Below are positions 27,901-34,751 of a DNA stretch of 64,000 bases, one piece after another. The notes beneath the pieces were generated by a model, which was not told the DNA's origin, ran no database searches, and saw only the letters and a program-made list of their open reading frames with translations. This stretch comes from Pseudarthrobacter siccitolerans. Lineage in GTDB: Bacteria > Actinomycetota > Actinomycetes > Actinomycetales > Micrococcaceae. Position numbers and translations under genes: made by a program. Position 1 is the first letter of the stretch. Each line of letters opens with the position of its first letter. The DNA is taken from positions 620,001 to 684,000 of the forward strand of contig NZ_JAUSXB010000001.1 of assembly GCF_030823375.1 (NCBI RefSeq). The letters are read 5' to 3'.

Positions 27901-28391
27901 GGCCGCAGGTAACGCCGCCCGCCCATGGCACGTCCGACGTCGGAATCCGGCCCGATCAGGACCATCAGCACGGGTTTCAGGGTGCGGGGATCAAGGGTGC
28001 GGGAGGCAAGCTCAGCCCTGGTCACGGCTACCGGCACAACTCCACCGGCTTTACCCGAGGTGCGGGCGTGGGCATCGGACACCAGCCGGCACAGCGCGCG
28101 GTAGCCGGCCCCGTTGTTGTGGCCGCGGGCCAGCACCACCACACGGCCGGCCAGCTGGGTGCGGTGATCGCCGTCGTCGTCATAGACCGCAAGGTCCACC
28201 CCTACGATGGGGTCAATGCCGGCACCCATGCACGCTTTGAGGTGCTTGATGGTGCCATACAGGCCGTCCCGATCCGTGCAGGCAAGCGCGTTTGCGCCGT
28301 CAGCAGCAGCGGCCTGAGCCAGTTCCTCAGGCCAGGAAACCCCATAGTGGGCGCTGAAGGCGGTGGAGACGTGGAGGTGCGTGAAGCTCAT
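24903..28391 (-). CDS. dnaE2: Error-prone DNA polymerase III alpha-like DnaE2 (ImuC)
   Basis: C-family polymerase (1162 residues) for damage-induced mutagenesis. The N-terminal PHP domain starts MSFTHLHVSTAFSAHYG; the catalytic aspartates are Asp431, Asp433 and Asp435 in LPDIDIDVE; the finger/thumb region has HPCGVILGD and the C-terminus an OB fold (TEVLVAGVRVATQTP...VVFISIDDGTG). The length near 1160 and the missing C-terminal tau-binding extension distinguish it from replicative DnaE1. It overlaps the DUF6504 gene by 4 bp (ATGA), and an SOS box lies upstream of that gene, so damage induction is expected. ImuA' and ImuB partners are not adjacent. Confidence 0.93.
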   Translation of the reverse strand: MSFTHLHVSTAFSAHYGVSWPEELAQAAAADGANALACTDRDGLYGTIKHLKACMGAGIDPIVGVDLAVYDDDGDHRTQLAGRVVVLARGHNNGAGYRALCRLVSDAHARTSGKAGGVVPVAVTRAELASRTLDPRTLKPVLMVLIGPDSDVGRAMGGRRYLRPRTLFKQWLDAMPAGTVVAETVSQLSAPGKPLSTAHAVRMLKLAEEHNVPAILSNAVRYCAEDGAATADVLDSARTLKSLPELAQEPLLQPNGQGWLKSSHQMLQLGKEIISAAGYGAEDLNRLMAQTEALADVCRIDPVSDMGWKQPVVPEAAVIGISQDPHVELVQRCRAGIGRRFPGIAGNSEKEMLRRLDHELGIIRNLGFSSYFLTVAEVSRMIQEMGVRAAARGSGASSLVNYLIDVSQVNPLQHDLIFERFLSQDRATLPDIDIDVESAERHNVYHRIFERFGKERVTLMSMQNGYRARGAVRDAGLALGMDDGDVGDIAKQLWRFSASKFREALQEKPELREFAGRVEQRDSHGNQQLDLLVDLTERLDRLPRHISMHPCGVILGDATLLDRTPVQPSGLGLPMSQFDKHDMDPMGMLKLDVLGVRMQSAMAFAVREIIRIHPSKKDVVAAGGHGAGPDGTGPDFIADNGHIDLNAIPLDDEPTFELIRSTHTLGCFQIESPGQRELIGKMAPREFNDLIIDISLFRPGPMKSDMVRPFLEHRHGFAPEVYPHPLLKPVLQETHGVTVFHEQILRTFDVMTGCGLAKADEFRRALSNEVGEFQVEEYFRKHAKAKDFSPDVIDKVWQTLKSFASFGFCKAHGAAFAVPTYQSAWLKTHHPEAFLAGLWEHDPGMYPKRLLVAEARRLGIPILPLDINLSKGEYRVERIRQGPDAGKLGIRLSLNGIYGLSATELKRIVAGQPYDSLADLRARSRLSKPSIKRLAQLGAFDSLHREAGGMANRADLVQHLQRLQNAGSGRKGVEVLEGQLSLPLGDVELRNVKPGLPAPTLVENVRAELDLMAVDVSSHLMESHRPTLDRLGVTTADKLLGLRNGTEVLVAGVRVATQTPPMRGGRRVVFISIDDGTGCVDSVFFHEAQENAGLLLFGTRLLLIRGTTRRTGPRGISISASMAWDLSRTETLPFPTPADQPADVPHPLDGISRTLAITGFSG

Positions 28392-28720
28392 GCTGTTCTG
28401 GGGCGCAGGGCGTCATGGATCCGCAGGAGCCGCCAGCGGCCGCTGCGGATATGGCGGGTGAGGTCAAGGGTGAGCGGCTCTTCCTGTTCCTTGGAACCGC
28501 CGGAACCCGCGGCTGAGAGCTGCACCTGGACCCGCCAGATTTCGTGGTCCACCAGCCCTGGGCCGCTTCCCAGCGGTGCGCGGGTTTCTTCGGCCCACCA
28601 CTGGCGGCGTTCGTACCAGCGGACAGGTTCGGCACACACAGAATAGGAACGACCCGCCCAAACAACAGCCACGGGGTGGCCGTCAGGGGTGCAGGAGACG
28701 TCAACGGATTCGCTGAACAT
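28388..28720 (-). CDS. DUF6504-like small protein coupled to dnaE2
   Basis: A 110-residue protein from ATG 28720, with GGAGG about 12 nt upstream. The core DVSCTPDGHPVAVVWAGRSYSVCAEPVRWYERRQWW followed by EIWRVQVQL matches the short proteins called DUF6504 that sit in actinobacterial imuB/dnaE2 loci. Its stop overlaps the dnaE2 ATG, so the pair is translationally coupled and SOS-regulated together. Function is unknown; an accessory role in mutagenic synthesis is inference. A longer frame to 28855 is open but would run over the SOS box. Confidence 0.72.
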   Translation of the reverse strand: MFSESVDVSCTPDGHPVAVVWAGRSYSVCAEPVRWYERRQWWAEETRAPLGSGPGLVDHEIWRVQVQLSAAGSGGSKEQEEPLTLDLTRHIRSGRWRLLRIHDALRPRTA

Positions 28721-28764
28721 ACCCAAGGGGCGCCTCCCGGATGCGAAAGTGAAACAGAAACAGT

Positions 28765-28780
28765 TCGAATATATGTTCGA
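28765..28780 (-). promoter_or_regulatory. LexA (SOS) box of the DUF6504-dnaE2 operon
   Basis: TCGAATATATGTTCGA matches the actinobacterial LexA site TCGAAC-N4-GTTCGA with one mismatch. It lies 45 bp upstream of the DUF6504 start, in the expected promoter position. Confidence 0.85.
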
Positions 28781-28935
28781 ACAGTACCAGTCTACGCCTC
28801 CCGGGAGGTGCCGCATAGGCAAGGGGCAAGTGGACGGGCTTTCGGGAAACGGCATTGCTGCGGAAGCACCTTAGGCTTCAGTTCTGTGACCGCTCAGGGG
28901 TGGACGGACCGAACGGCAGGGAGCAGGATTGTGCC

Positions 28936-29325
28936 ATGAGCACCCATGACGCACTCCTCAAGCAGGTCAACATCAAAGCCCAGGACTCCACGCTCGTGGC
29001 AACCTTCGATTTGGACGGCAATATCCCCGGTTCCGGTGCCTACGTGGTGGGGCTTGTGGCTGCCAGCCCGGACTATTCGTCGCAGCGGCGCCTGGGCATT
29101 GAATTCATGAACGGGAAGCCAATTTCCTTCTTCTCGTTCAACCACGACCAGAGCTGTGAAGAAAACTATGATCTTTCAGGGGTCAGCCACTCAGGCAGCA
29201 CCATCACCGGAAACTTCCCTATGGCAGCCATTAACGGGCTCGGCGAAGGGCATGTGATGACCGGCTTCAGCGAGGCGGACGGCCGGGAGTTCCAGTCCGG
29301 TGTTCCCGTGGAGGAGAACCTGTAA
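28936..29325 (+). CDS. Hypothetical protein, 129 residues
   Basis: Starts at ATG 28936 (MSTHDALLKQVNIKAQDSTLVATFDLDG). The composition is soluble, with beta-type alternation (YVVGLVAASPDYSSQRRLGIEF, STITGNFPMAAI), no signal peptide and no membrane helix. I do not recognise the family. The C-terminal FQSGVPVEENL is acidic. It diverges from the SOS-controlled DUF6504-dnaE2 operon by 215 bp and converges with chorismate mutase. Confidence 0.65.
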   Translation: MSTHDALLKQVNIKAQDSTLVATFDLDGNIPGSGAYVVGLVAASPDYSSQRRLGIEFMNGKPISFFSFNHDQSCEENYDLSGVSHSGSTITGNFPMAAINGLGEGHVMTGFSEADGREFQSGVPVEENL

Positions 29326-29342
29326 CAGCTGGGCCGGGCGGC

Positions 29343-29663
29343 TCAGCTGTTTTCTTTGTGGACCCGGAGTTCGAGTTCGATGAAACCGGAGATCATGGCC
29401 CGGTAAGTGGACTCGACGATGTCCGGGTCAATGTCCTTTTTCTCGGCCGCCGAGCGGACGTGTTCGATGATCCGCTCTACCCGGCCCGGGGCACGGACTT
29501 CGGCGTCGTCGCCCTTGAGGGTCCCGGCGATCCGGATCAGGCGCTCGCGGCGGGCGATCAGGGTGACAATCTGGTCATCCACCTCGTCCACGGCGATCCG
29601 GACGGCAGCGAGCTGTTCCTTGTCGGCCAAAGCGTCTCTATCGTTCCCTTGAATTGTCGCCAT
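29343..29663 (-). CDS. Chorismate mutase, AroQ type
   Basis: A 106-residue protein from ATG 29663. The AroQ helical pattern is clear: LAAVRIAVDEVDDQIVTLIARRERLIRIAGTLKGDDAEVRAPGRVERIIEHVR, with the N-terminal Arg, the Asp-Asp pair and the central Lys/Arg of the active site, then YRAMISGFIELELRVHKE. It converts chorismate to prephenate for Phe/Tyr synthesis. The start faces the VOC start on the other strand at only 19 bp, so its promoter must lie within the VOC coding region. A CTG-like longer frame to 29705 is less likely. Confidence 0.85.
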   Translation of the reverse strand: MATIQGNDRDALADKEQLAAVRIAVDEVDDQIVTLIARRERLIRIAGTLKGDDAEVRAPGRVERIIEHVRSAAEKKDIDPDIVESTYRAMISGFIELELRVHKENS

Positions 29664-29682
29664 CGTCTGACAGTATCGAACC
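29649..29682 (+). promoter_or_regulatory. Probable leaderless promoter of the VOC gene
   Basis: TTGAAT (29649-29654), a 16-bp spacer, CAGTAT (29671-29676), then 6 nt and the ATG at 29683 with no ribosome site. This is a plausible -35/-10 pair positioned so that transcription starts at the ATG. It lies inside the 5' end of the chorismate mutase gene. Confidence 0.5.
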
Positions 29683-30105
29683 ATGCAGCCCAGAGTCGAC
29701 TTCATTTCACTAGGCGTCCGCAGTGTTCAGGCGTCCCGCGCGTTCTACGTTGACGGCCTTGGCTGGCCGGTCCACCGGGAAGTTCCGGGGGATGTGGTGT
29801 TTATCCAGGTGAACCACGGCCTGGTGCTGTCCCTTTGGGATGTCCGCCAGATGCAGGCCGATGCCGGCGTCAGTGCTCCCGGCCCTGTCCCCTGCATCAC
29901 GCTCAGCCACAACCTTTCCGGCACCGAGGACGTGGACAGGGTCATGGCGGAGGCCGCCGCGGCCGGCGCCGAAATCATCGCCGAGCCCATCACCCAGCCG
30001 TGGGGCGGCTACAGCGGCTACTTCGCGGACCCGGACGGCTTCCGCTGGGAGGTGGCGTACAACCCCACCTGGACAGTGGACGACGCCGGCACGGTCACCG
30101 TTTAG
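29683..30105 (+). CDS. VOC (glyoxalase/bleomycin resistance) family protein
   Basis: A 140-residue protein with the VOC fold pattern: VDFISLGVRSVQASRAFYVDGLGWPV, a second repeat VMAEAAAAGAEIIAEPITQPWGGYSGYFADPDGFRWEVAYNP. The DPDGFRWE block supplies a usual metal-ligand Glu. Members bind a metal and act on small molecules, but the substrate cannot be deduced here. Its start codon is 19 bp from the divergent chorismate mutase start, and it is probably translated from a leaderless transcript. Confidence 0.85.
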   Translation: MQPRVDFISLGVRSVQASRAFYVDGLGWPVHREVPGDVVFIQVNHGLVLSLWDVRQMQADAGVSAPGPVPCITLSHNLSGTEDVDRVMAEAAAAGAEIIAEPITQPWGGYSGYFADPDGFRWEVAYNPTWTVDDAGTVTV

Positions 30106-30131
30106 GTGCCGTCCCACCGGCGCCTGGACTT

Positions 30132-30893
30132 CTAGAAGAGGGCCTCCACCGGCCGGATCAGTTCCGGCCCGTTGTTGCGCACGTTCCCCACGTCCTTGCC
30201 CACCGAGTCGACGTGCCAGTCCGACGCCACGTCCTTAACCCCGGACCGGACCAGGTCCACCAGGGCGGCCGCGTCGTCGGCCTGCGGGTCCAGCCACGCT
30301 TCCATCGTGGATTTGTCCATCGGCAGCGGAACCCGGTCGTGCAGCGCCGTCAGCTTGCCGAACACCGTGTCTTCGCTTCCTGGCGGCGGCGTGTCAGTGG
30401 TCAGGATGGACGTGGAAAGCATCCACCCGCCCGGCTCCCCTGCAGGCCAGGCCGGATCCTTCCACCATTCGTAGAGTCCGGCAAAAACCAGGCCGTGGCC
30501 TTCCCCCGGGTGCACATAGTAGGGCTGCTTGGACTTCCCTGGCCCCTGCTTCCATTCGTAGTAGCCGTCCGCGGGCACGGCGCACCGGCGTGACTGGACG
30601 GCTTTGCGGAAAGCCGGTTTCTCCAGCACGGATTCGCTCCGTGCGTTGATCATCCGCGAACCGATCCCGGGGTCCTTGGCCCAGGACGGAACCAATCCCC
30701 AGCGCGCCACGTGGAGCTGGCGCACCTGCTTGGGGGCCTGCCCGTCATCGATCAGCCGCTCCAGGACGATGGGCACGTCGTCCGTTGGCGCAACATTCCA
30801 GGACGGCGGGATGTCCACCTCCTCCTCAAGCCCGGCGTCGAACTCGGCCAGGAGGTCCCCCACAGCACGTGCCATTACATAACGTCCACACAT
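30132..30893 (-). CDS. SOS response-associated peptidase (SRAP), YedK/HMCES type
   Basis: A 253-residue SRAP protein. It begins MCGRYVMA; Cys2, exposed after Met removal, is the residue that crosslinks to abasic sites in single-stranded DNA in this family. Other conserved parts: NVAPTDDVPIV, RWGLVPSWAKDP, NARSESVLEKPAFR, RRCAVPADGYYEWK, and the catalytic His region TTDTPP to HDRVPLPM. It shields abasic sites from cleavage. The location 1.7 kb from the dnaE2 operon is notable, but no SOS box is seen before this gene. Confidence 0.93.
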   Translation of the reverse strand: MCGRYVMARAVGDLLAEFDAGLEEEVDIPPSWNVAPTDDVPIVLERLIDDGQAPKQVRQLHVARWGLVPSWAKDPGIGSRMINARSESVLEKPAFRKAVQSRRCAVPADGYYEWKQGPGKSKQPYYVHPGEGHGLVFAGLYEWWKDPAWPAGEPGGWMLSTSILTTDTPPPGSEDTVFGKLTALHDRVPLPMDKSTMEAWLDPQADDAAALVDLVRSGVKDVASDWHVDSVGKDVGNVRNNGPELIRPVEALF

Positions 30894-31012
30894 GGCTCCA
30901 GCATGCCACCGGCCGCAGGAGCTGTCATGTGAAGTGCGCAGGGCCGGGGAATACAGGCCTGCAGGCTACCGTTGAAAGGAAGGAACCCCTGAACGACGCA
31001 TAGGAGAAACTT

Positions 31013-31270
31013 ATGGACTTCACTCCCGAATCCGGCACCATCACCATGTTTTCCACCACGTGGTGCGGCTACTGCAACCGGCTGAAGAAGCAGCTGGATG
31101 CCCAGGGCATCGGCTACAACGAGATCAACATCGAGGAAGTGGAAGGCACCGCCGAACTCGTGGAGCAGCTGAACGGTGGCAACCGCACGGTGCCCACCGT
31201 CCTCTTCCCGGACGGCACTGCTGCCACCAACCCGTCCGCTGCCGAGGTCAAGACGCGCCTCGCAGCCTAG
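31013..31270 (+). CDS. mrx1: Mycoredoxin (glutaredoxin-like)
   Basis: An 85-residue thioredoxin-fold protein with the active site CGYC (Cys18-Cys21) in TTWCGYCNRLKKQL and the cis-Pro in GGNRTVPTVLFPDGT. The length and motif match mycoredoxin-1, which reduces mycothiol mixed disulfides in Actinobacteria. AGGAG sits about 6 nt before the ATG. A strong bidirectional terminator follows. Confidence 0.92.
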   Translation: MDFTPESGTITMFSTTWCGYCNRLKKQLDAQGIGYNEINIEEVEGTAELVEQLNGGNRTVPTVLFPDGTAATNPSAAEVKTRLAA

Positions 31271-31321
31271 GCGGCAAACCAGCCAAAGCGTCGGCCGGCC
31301 CTCAGCAGCCGGCCGGGCAGC

Positions 31322-31357
31322 AAAAACGGGACCAACCCCAGTGTTGGTCCCGTTTTT
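31322..31357. terminator. Bidirectional intrinsic terminator, mycoredoxin / lipoate ligase
   Basis: Arms 31322-31336 and 31343-31357 are complementary over 15 bp around a 6-nt loop. The left side carries an A-run and the right side a T-run, so it can end transcription from both convergent genes. Confidence 0.92.
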
Positions 31358-31363
31358 TATTGC

Positions 31364-32134
31364 TTATGCCCCCAGGCTGCTGAAGGGTGCAGTCCCGAGG
31401 GTGGCGTGGCGGGCGTACGTTGCCAGCAGCGCCTCCTCCACCGCGCCCACGTCCACGCCCGGGACAAGATCGTTCACTGCCCCCGCCGTGGCAGGGTCCC
31501 AGTCCAGGCCGAGGGCGGCGTAGGTGTCCGTGAGGACCTTGCGGATGGGCGCGGAGTCCTCCACCACGATGACGGAACTGAACAGCCAGCCGCCGGCCAC
31601 CACACGCTGGGCGGTGCCCACCAGCTTCACCTGGCGGGAGCTGCCCTGTTCGCTGCCGTGCACACTGAATTCCCCGGGGCAGTACTCGCCGGGGATCTCC
31701 CCGACAGCCGCGTGCACTCCAACACCGCGCAGGGCTTCGGCGAACAACTCCCCAAAGTACCCGAACCGGCTTTTTGATCCGGCGATGGCGTCCGCGTCCG
31801 GTTCAATATGGTCCACCACCAGGGTTCCCTGGTGGTACGCCGCTGCCCGGCCGCCGGCGCGGCGGACCAGCGGCTCAAAGCCGTTGTCGCGGCAGGCCTG
31901 CTCTGCTGCTTCAAAACCCGGCAGCCTGGTGTCCCGCTGGCCGAACGCCACCGTGGGGGCCGGCCGGTACAGGCGAAGCGTGGGGCCCATCCCTCCACTC
32001 CTTGCCTTGGCCAGGAGCTCCAGGCCAAATTCGAGATCCCGCCCGGCGCCAAGCGAAACCTCCTGGCGCACCACTGTCACTGTGCGGGTTCCCGGATCGG
32101 CGTGATGCATGTTGCTAAGCTCCCCTGTGGTCAT
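31364..32134 (-). CDS. Lipoate-protein ligase A family protein
   Basis: A 256-residue protein of the biotin/lipoyl ligase fold. Family motifs: TLRLYRPAPTVAFGQRD, LVRRAGGRAAAYHQGTLVVDHI (the RRxxGGxxxxH pattern) and the probable catalytic Lys in RQVKLVGTAQRVVAGG. It should attach lipoate or octanoate to carrier domains. Two starts are possible: ATG 32134 (AAGGA upstream) and ATG 32110 (GGGGAG at 9 nt). The open frame beyond 32134 contains a stutter of short DNA repeats and is not coding. Confidence 0.82.
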   Translation of the reverse strand: MTTGELSNMHHADPGTRTVTVVRQEVSLGAGRDLEFGLELLAKARSGGMGPTLRLYRPAPTVAFGQRDTRLPGFEAAEQACRDNGFEPLVRRAGGRAAAYHQGTLVVDHIEPDADAIAGSKSRFGYFGELFAEALRGVGVHAAVGEIPGEYCPGEFSVHGSEQGSSRQVKLVGTAQRVVAGGWLFSSVIVVEDSAPIRKVLTDTYAALGLDWDPATAGAVNDLVPGVDVGAVEEALLATYARHATLGTAPFSSLGA

Positions 32135-32318
32135 CCTGCAGTTCCTTGTTGTCGCGGCCGCATTCGCTTTAATTGATGCCCTTGGCTCAAGCTGACGAAT
32201 CCGTGTACCGGAGCCATACCTGCGAGTTGCCGGCGGACAGGCCAAACCTAGGTTACGCCGTGGCCTTCCACCTGGGGCGCCGCACCGACCGGGCTTTCCA
32301 CGCTCGCGGTGGCTCGTC

Positions 32319-32406
32319 TTCCAGGGACGGGCAGATTCCAGGGACGGGCTGATTCCAGGGGCCGGGCAGATTCCAGGGACGGGCTGAATCCAGGGGCCGG
32401 GCAGAC
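32319..32406. repeat. Five 17-18 bp tandem repeats after the ABC1 kinase gene
   Basis: Five units of the form ATTCCAGGGACGGGCTG / ATTCCAGGGGCCGGGCAG alternate head to tail, ending at the stop region of the ABC1-kinase gene. Two sub-variants (17 bp and 18 bp) alternate, so the array probably grew by duplicating a pair. It is intergenic, between the kinase stop and the lipoate-ligase start. Confidence 0.85.
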
Positions 32407-34131
32407 TTAGAAACCGCGCCGCCCCACCCACAGGCCGTGCAGCAGCGGGACTACGGACGCCAGCATCAGCGAACTGCCCAAGGCTGTATCGTCAGCCCGC
32501 ACCACGGCCCCGGCAATCAATAAGGCGCCGAATACCAGGGCGGACGCCGTACGCCGCGTTGAGCGGTGGAGCCTGGCGACCTGCCGCTCAAGTCGCGGGT
32601 TGGCAACCGTGAGGCCACCTTCCTCGATCCGGGCAAGGAGTCCGTCCAGCCGCTTGGGCAGGCGAAGCGCGATTCCTGCGGCATCGAGCGCCTGCTGGGC
32701 CACGTCCTGCACGAAGTTGCCGCGCTCGTCCCGGAGCAGCCGGGCTGCGTAGGGTTCCACCGAGTCCCACAGGTTGAACCGGGGGTCCAGCGAACTGCAC
32801 ACTCCCGATGTCAGGGACATTGCGCGGATGATGAGCAGGAAATTTTCGGGCAGCTGGAACGGCAGGGAGCGCACCACGTCACCGAATTCAACCGCGAAGT
32901 CACGGAATTCGCGCGGATCCACTTCGCGAAGCTCGGCGAAACCCATTCCCCCGAAGCGGCCAAACAGCTGCGTCATGGCCCGCTCGAGACCTCCAACGTC
33001 CGCGGACGGCATCAGGACGCCTACATCGCCGATGGCCGCCACCAGCCCTTTGCCGTCGCGCGCGGCGGCCGCGATCAGGAGCTTGCGCAGGCCGCTGCGC
33101 GTCGAAGCGGGAACTTCGCCCATCATGCCAAAGTCGATGAACGTCAGTTTCCAGGGGTATTCCCCGACGCCGGCAGGAACCGGAGTGACGAAGATGTTGC
33201 CAGGGTGCGGGTCGGCATGGAAAAAGCCGTTGGTGAAGAGTTGGTCGAACATCACGGCGGCGAACACCGGCGCCACCAGGGCCGGATCAATACCTGCCGC
33301 CCGGAGCGCTGCGGCGTCCGTAATCTTGATGGCCGTGACGTCTTCGAGGGTCAGCACGCGGCGGGTGCACCGCTCCCAGGCGACCTGTGGAACTGCCACC
33401 CGGCCGTCGCCGGAAAAATCCACGGCGAAACGCTCGGAGTTGGCGGCTTCGTGGAGGTAGTCGATTTCTTCGAAGCTGGTCTGCGCGAATTCCTCCAACA
33501 GGGCAGGCATATCGGCGCGGTTGGAAATGAGCCGGAAGTGGCTCAGCCAGCCGCCCACCTTGCGCAATGCTGCCAGGTCGACGTCGACAATTGCGCCGAT
33601 GCCCGGACGCTGCACCTTGACCACAACTTCCTTCAGTCCGGTCTCGGCAGCATCAGCGGGAAGGAGCCGTGCACGGTGCGCCTGCCCCAGCGAGGCCGCG
33701 GCGATCGTCGTCTCTTCCACCCAGGCGAACGCCTGCTCGAGCGGGACCCCTAATTCCTTCTCGGCAAGGGCCCGGATGGCCGGGAAGGGGACCGGCGGCA
33801 CCTCGTCCTGGAGGCCCGCAAGTTCGTTGGTGATTTCCGGGGGCAGCACGTCAAGCCTGGACGAGAGGAACTGCCCCACCTTAATCATCAGGCCGCCCAG
33901 GTCCACCGCGAGTACGTGGAAGCGCCGGGCGAAGCGCTGCATCCGGGCCGGCCGCGTCCGCTCGGTCACCAACGCCAAGCCGATCCGCGGGAGGAGCAGC
34001 TCATACCACCAGGTCGCCGCCAGGTTCCAGGCTGCGAAACGGAGAATCCGGCGGTACCGGGCGCGGGTACTTCCCGCGCCGGCATCTCCGGCCCCGGGCA
34101 CCGGTGCCCGGTTGCGGCGGACTAATGCCAC
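32407..34131 (-). CDS. ABC1/AarF/UbiB family atypical kinase
   Basis: A 574-residue protein. The UbiB-specific KxGQ motif is LMIKVGQFLSSR (Lys84 to Gln87); further motifs are TTIAAASLGQAHRA (Ala-rich loop), VVVKVQRPGI (ATP-site Lys), GFFHADPHPGNIFV and LTFIDFGMMGE (metal-binding Asp). Two hydrophobic segments at the C-terminus (about 525-565) anchor it in the membrane. Such proteins support lipid or quinone metabolism; the substrate here is unknown. The GTG start lies 5 bp after the PadR-family stop, so it is probably under that regulator. Confidence 0.9.
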   Translation of the reverse strand: MALVRRNRAPVPGAGDAGAGSTRARYRRILRFAAWNLAATWWYELLLPRIGLALVTERTRPARMQRFARRFHVLAVDLGGLMIKVGQFLSSRLDVLPPEITNELAGLQDEVPPVPFPAIRALAEKELGVPLEQAFAWVEETTIAAASLGQAHRARLLPADAAETGLKEVVVKVQRPGIGAIVDVDLAALRKVGGWLSHFRLISNRADMPALLEEFAQTSFEEIDYLHEAANSERFAVDFSGDGRVAVPQVAWERCTRRVLTLEDVTAIKITDAAALRAAGIDPALVAPVFAAVMFDQLFTNGFFHADPHPGNIFVTPVPAGVGEYPWKLTFIDFGMMGEVPASTRSGLRKLLIAAAARDGKGLVAAIGDVGVLMPSADVGGLERAMTQLFGRFGGMGFAELREVDPREFRDFAVEFGDVVRSLPFQLPENFLLIIRAMSLTSGVCSSLDPRFNLWDSVEPYAARLLRDERGNFVQDVAQQALDAAGIALRLPKRLDGLLARIEEGGLTVANPRLERQVARLHRSTRRTASALVFGALLIAGAVVRADDTALGSSLMLASVVPLLHGLWVGRRGF

Positions 34132-34136
34132 CCGGG

Positions 34137-34679
34137 TCAGCCCTGGGCGAGGATGGAGTAGATCCGCCGGCGGGCTTCTTCGAGCACTGCCACGGCCTGC
34201 TGTACCTGCTCCGGTGAGCCTGTGCGGCCTACCTGCGCTGCAGCCTGCGCCAGCTCAATACCGGCTTTGGGCAGGGACCCAACACCTGCGCCGGTTGTTG
34301 GCCCTGCGGCACTCCATGGCGATCCAGGGTGGCCGCCTGCCGCCTCCTCACGGCCTGCTTCTGTCAGCGAATAGATCTTGCGGCCATTGGACTCCTCGGC
34401 GCTGATGACTCCCTCGTCGGCGAGCAGCTGGAGGGTGGGGTAGACGGAGCCGGCGCTCGGTTTCCAGCTGCCGCCGCTGCGCTCCTCGATCTCACGGATG
34501 ATCTGGTAGCCATGCATGGGACGCTCCGCGAGCAGGGCCAGCACGGCTGCCCGCACCTCGCCCTTGCCGGCGCGCGTGCCCCCGCGCTTTTCGAACCGTG
34601 AACGGAGTTCCTCGACGGCCTGCCAGATGCCATCGATGCTGTTTCCGCCAAAGCCGCCTGCCGGGTACGAATCACGCAC
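34137..34679 (-). CDS. PadR family transcriptional regulator
   Basis: A 180-residue regulator with GTG start and GAGGAG upstream. The winged-helix core VRAAVLALLAERPMHGYQIIREIEERSGGSWKPSAGSVYPTLQLLADEGVISAEESNGRKIYSLTEAGR is typical of PadR. The C-terminal part (about 115-180) is helical, as in the dimerisation region. Three 10-bp-phased repeats lie 23-50 bp upstream and are a likely autoregulatory operator. The ABC1 kinase follows directly. Confidence 0.92.
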   Translation of the reverse strand: MRDSYPAGGFGGNSIDGIWQAVEELRSRFEKRGGTRAGKGEVRAAVLALLAERPMHGYQIIREIEERSGGSWKPSAGSVYPTLQLLADEGVISAEESNGRKIYSLTEAGREEAAGGHPGSPWSAAGPTTGAGVGSLPKAGIELAQAAAQVGRTGSPEQVQQAVAVLEEARRRIYSILAQG

Positions 34680-34701
34680 ACTGGTCTCCTCTGTAAATCG
34701 C

Positions 34702-34729
34702 CAACGATATACAACGACACTTAACGATA
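34702..34729 (-). promoter_or_regulatory. Three 10-bp-phased repeats, putative PadR operator
   Basis: On the minus strand TATCGTTA, TGTCGTTG and TATCGTTG recur at exactly 10-bp steps (plus-strand blocks 34702-34709, 34712-34719, 34722-34729). One helical turn of spacing would put the three sites on one DNA face. The array ends 22 bp before the PadR start codon. Confidence 0.6.
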
Positions 34730-34751
34730 CATCCGGTGGCGGCTGCGTAGG

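Noticed and set aside
25926..28646. A 906-residue rightward open frame opposite dnaE2
   Set aside because: It mirrors the dnaE2 coding strand, has no recognisable domain and lacks a ribosome site; a typical GC-rich shadow.
30894..31012. SOS box before the SRAP gene
   Set aside because: No match to TCGAAC-N4-GTTCGA even with three mismatches, despite the family name.
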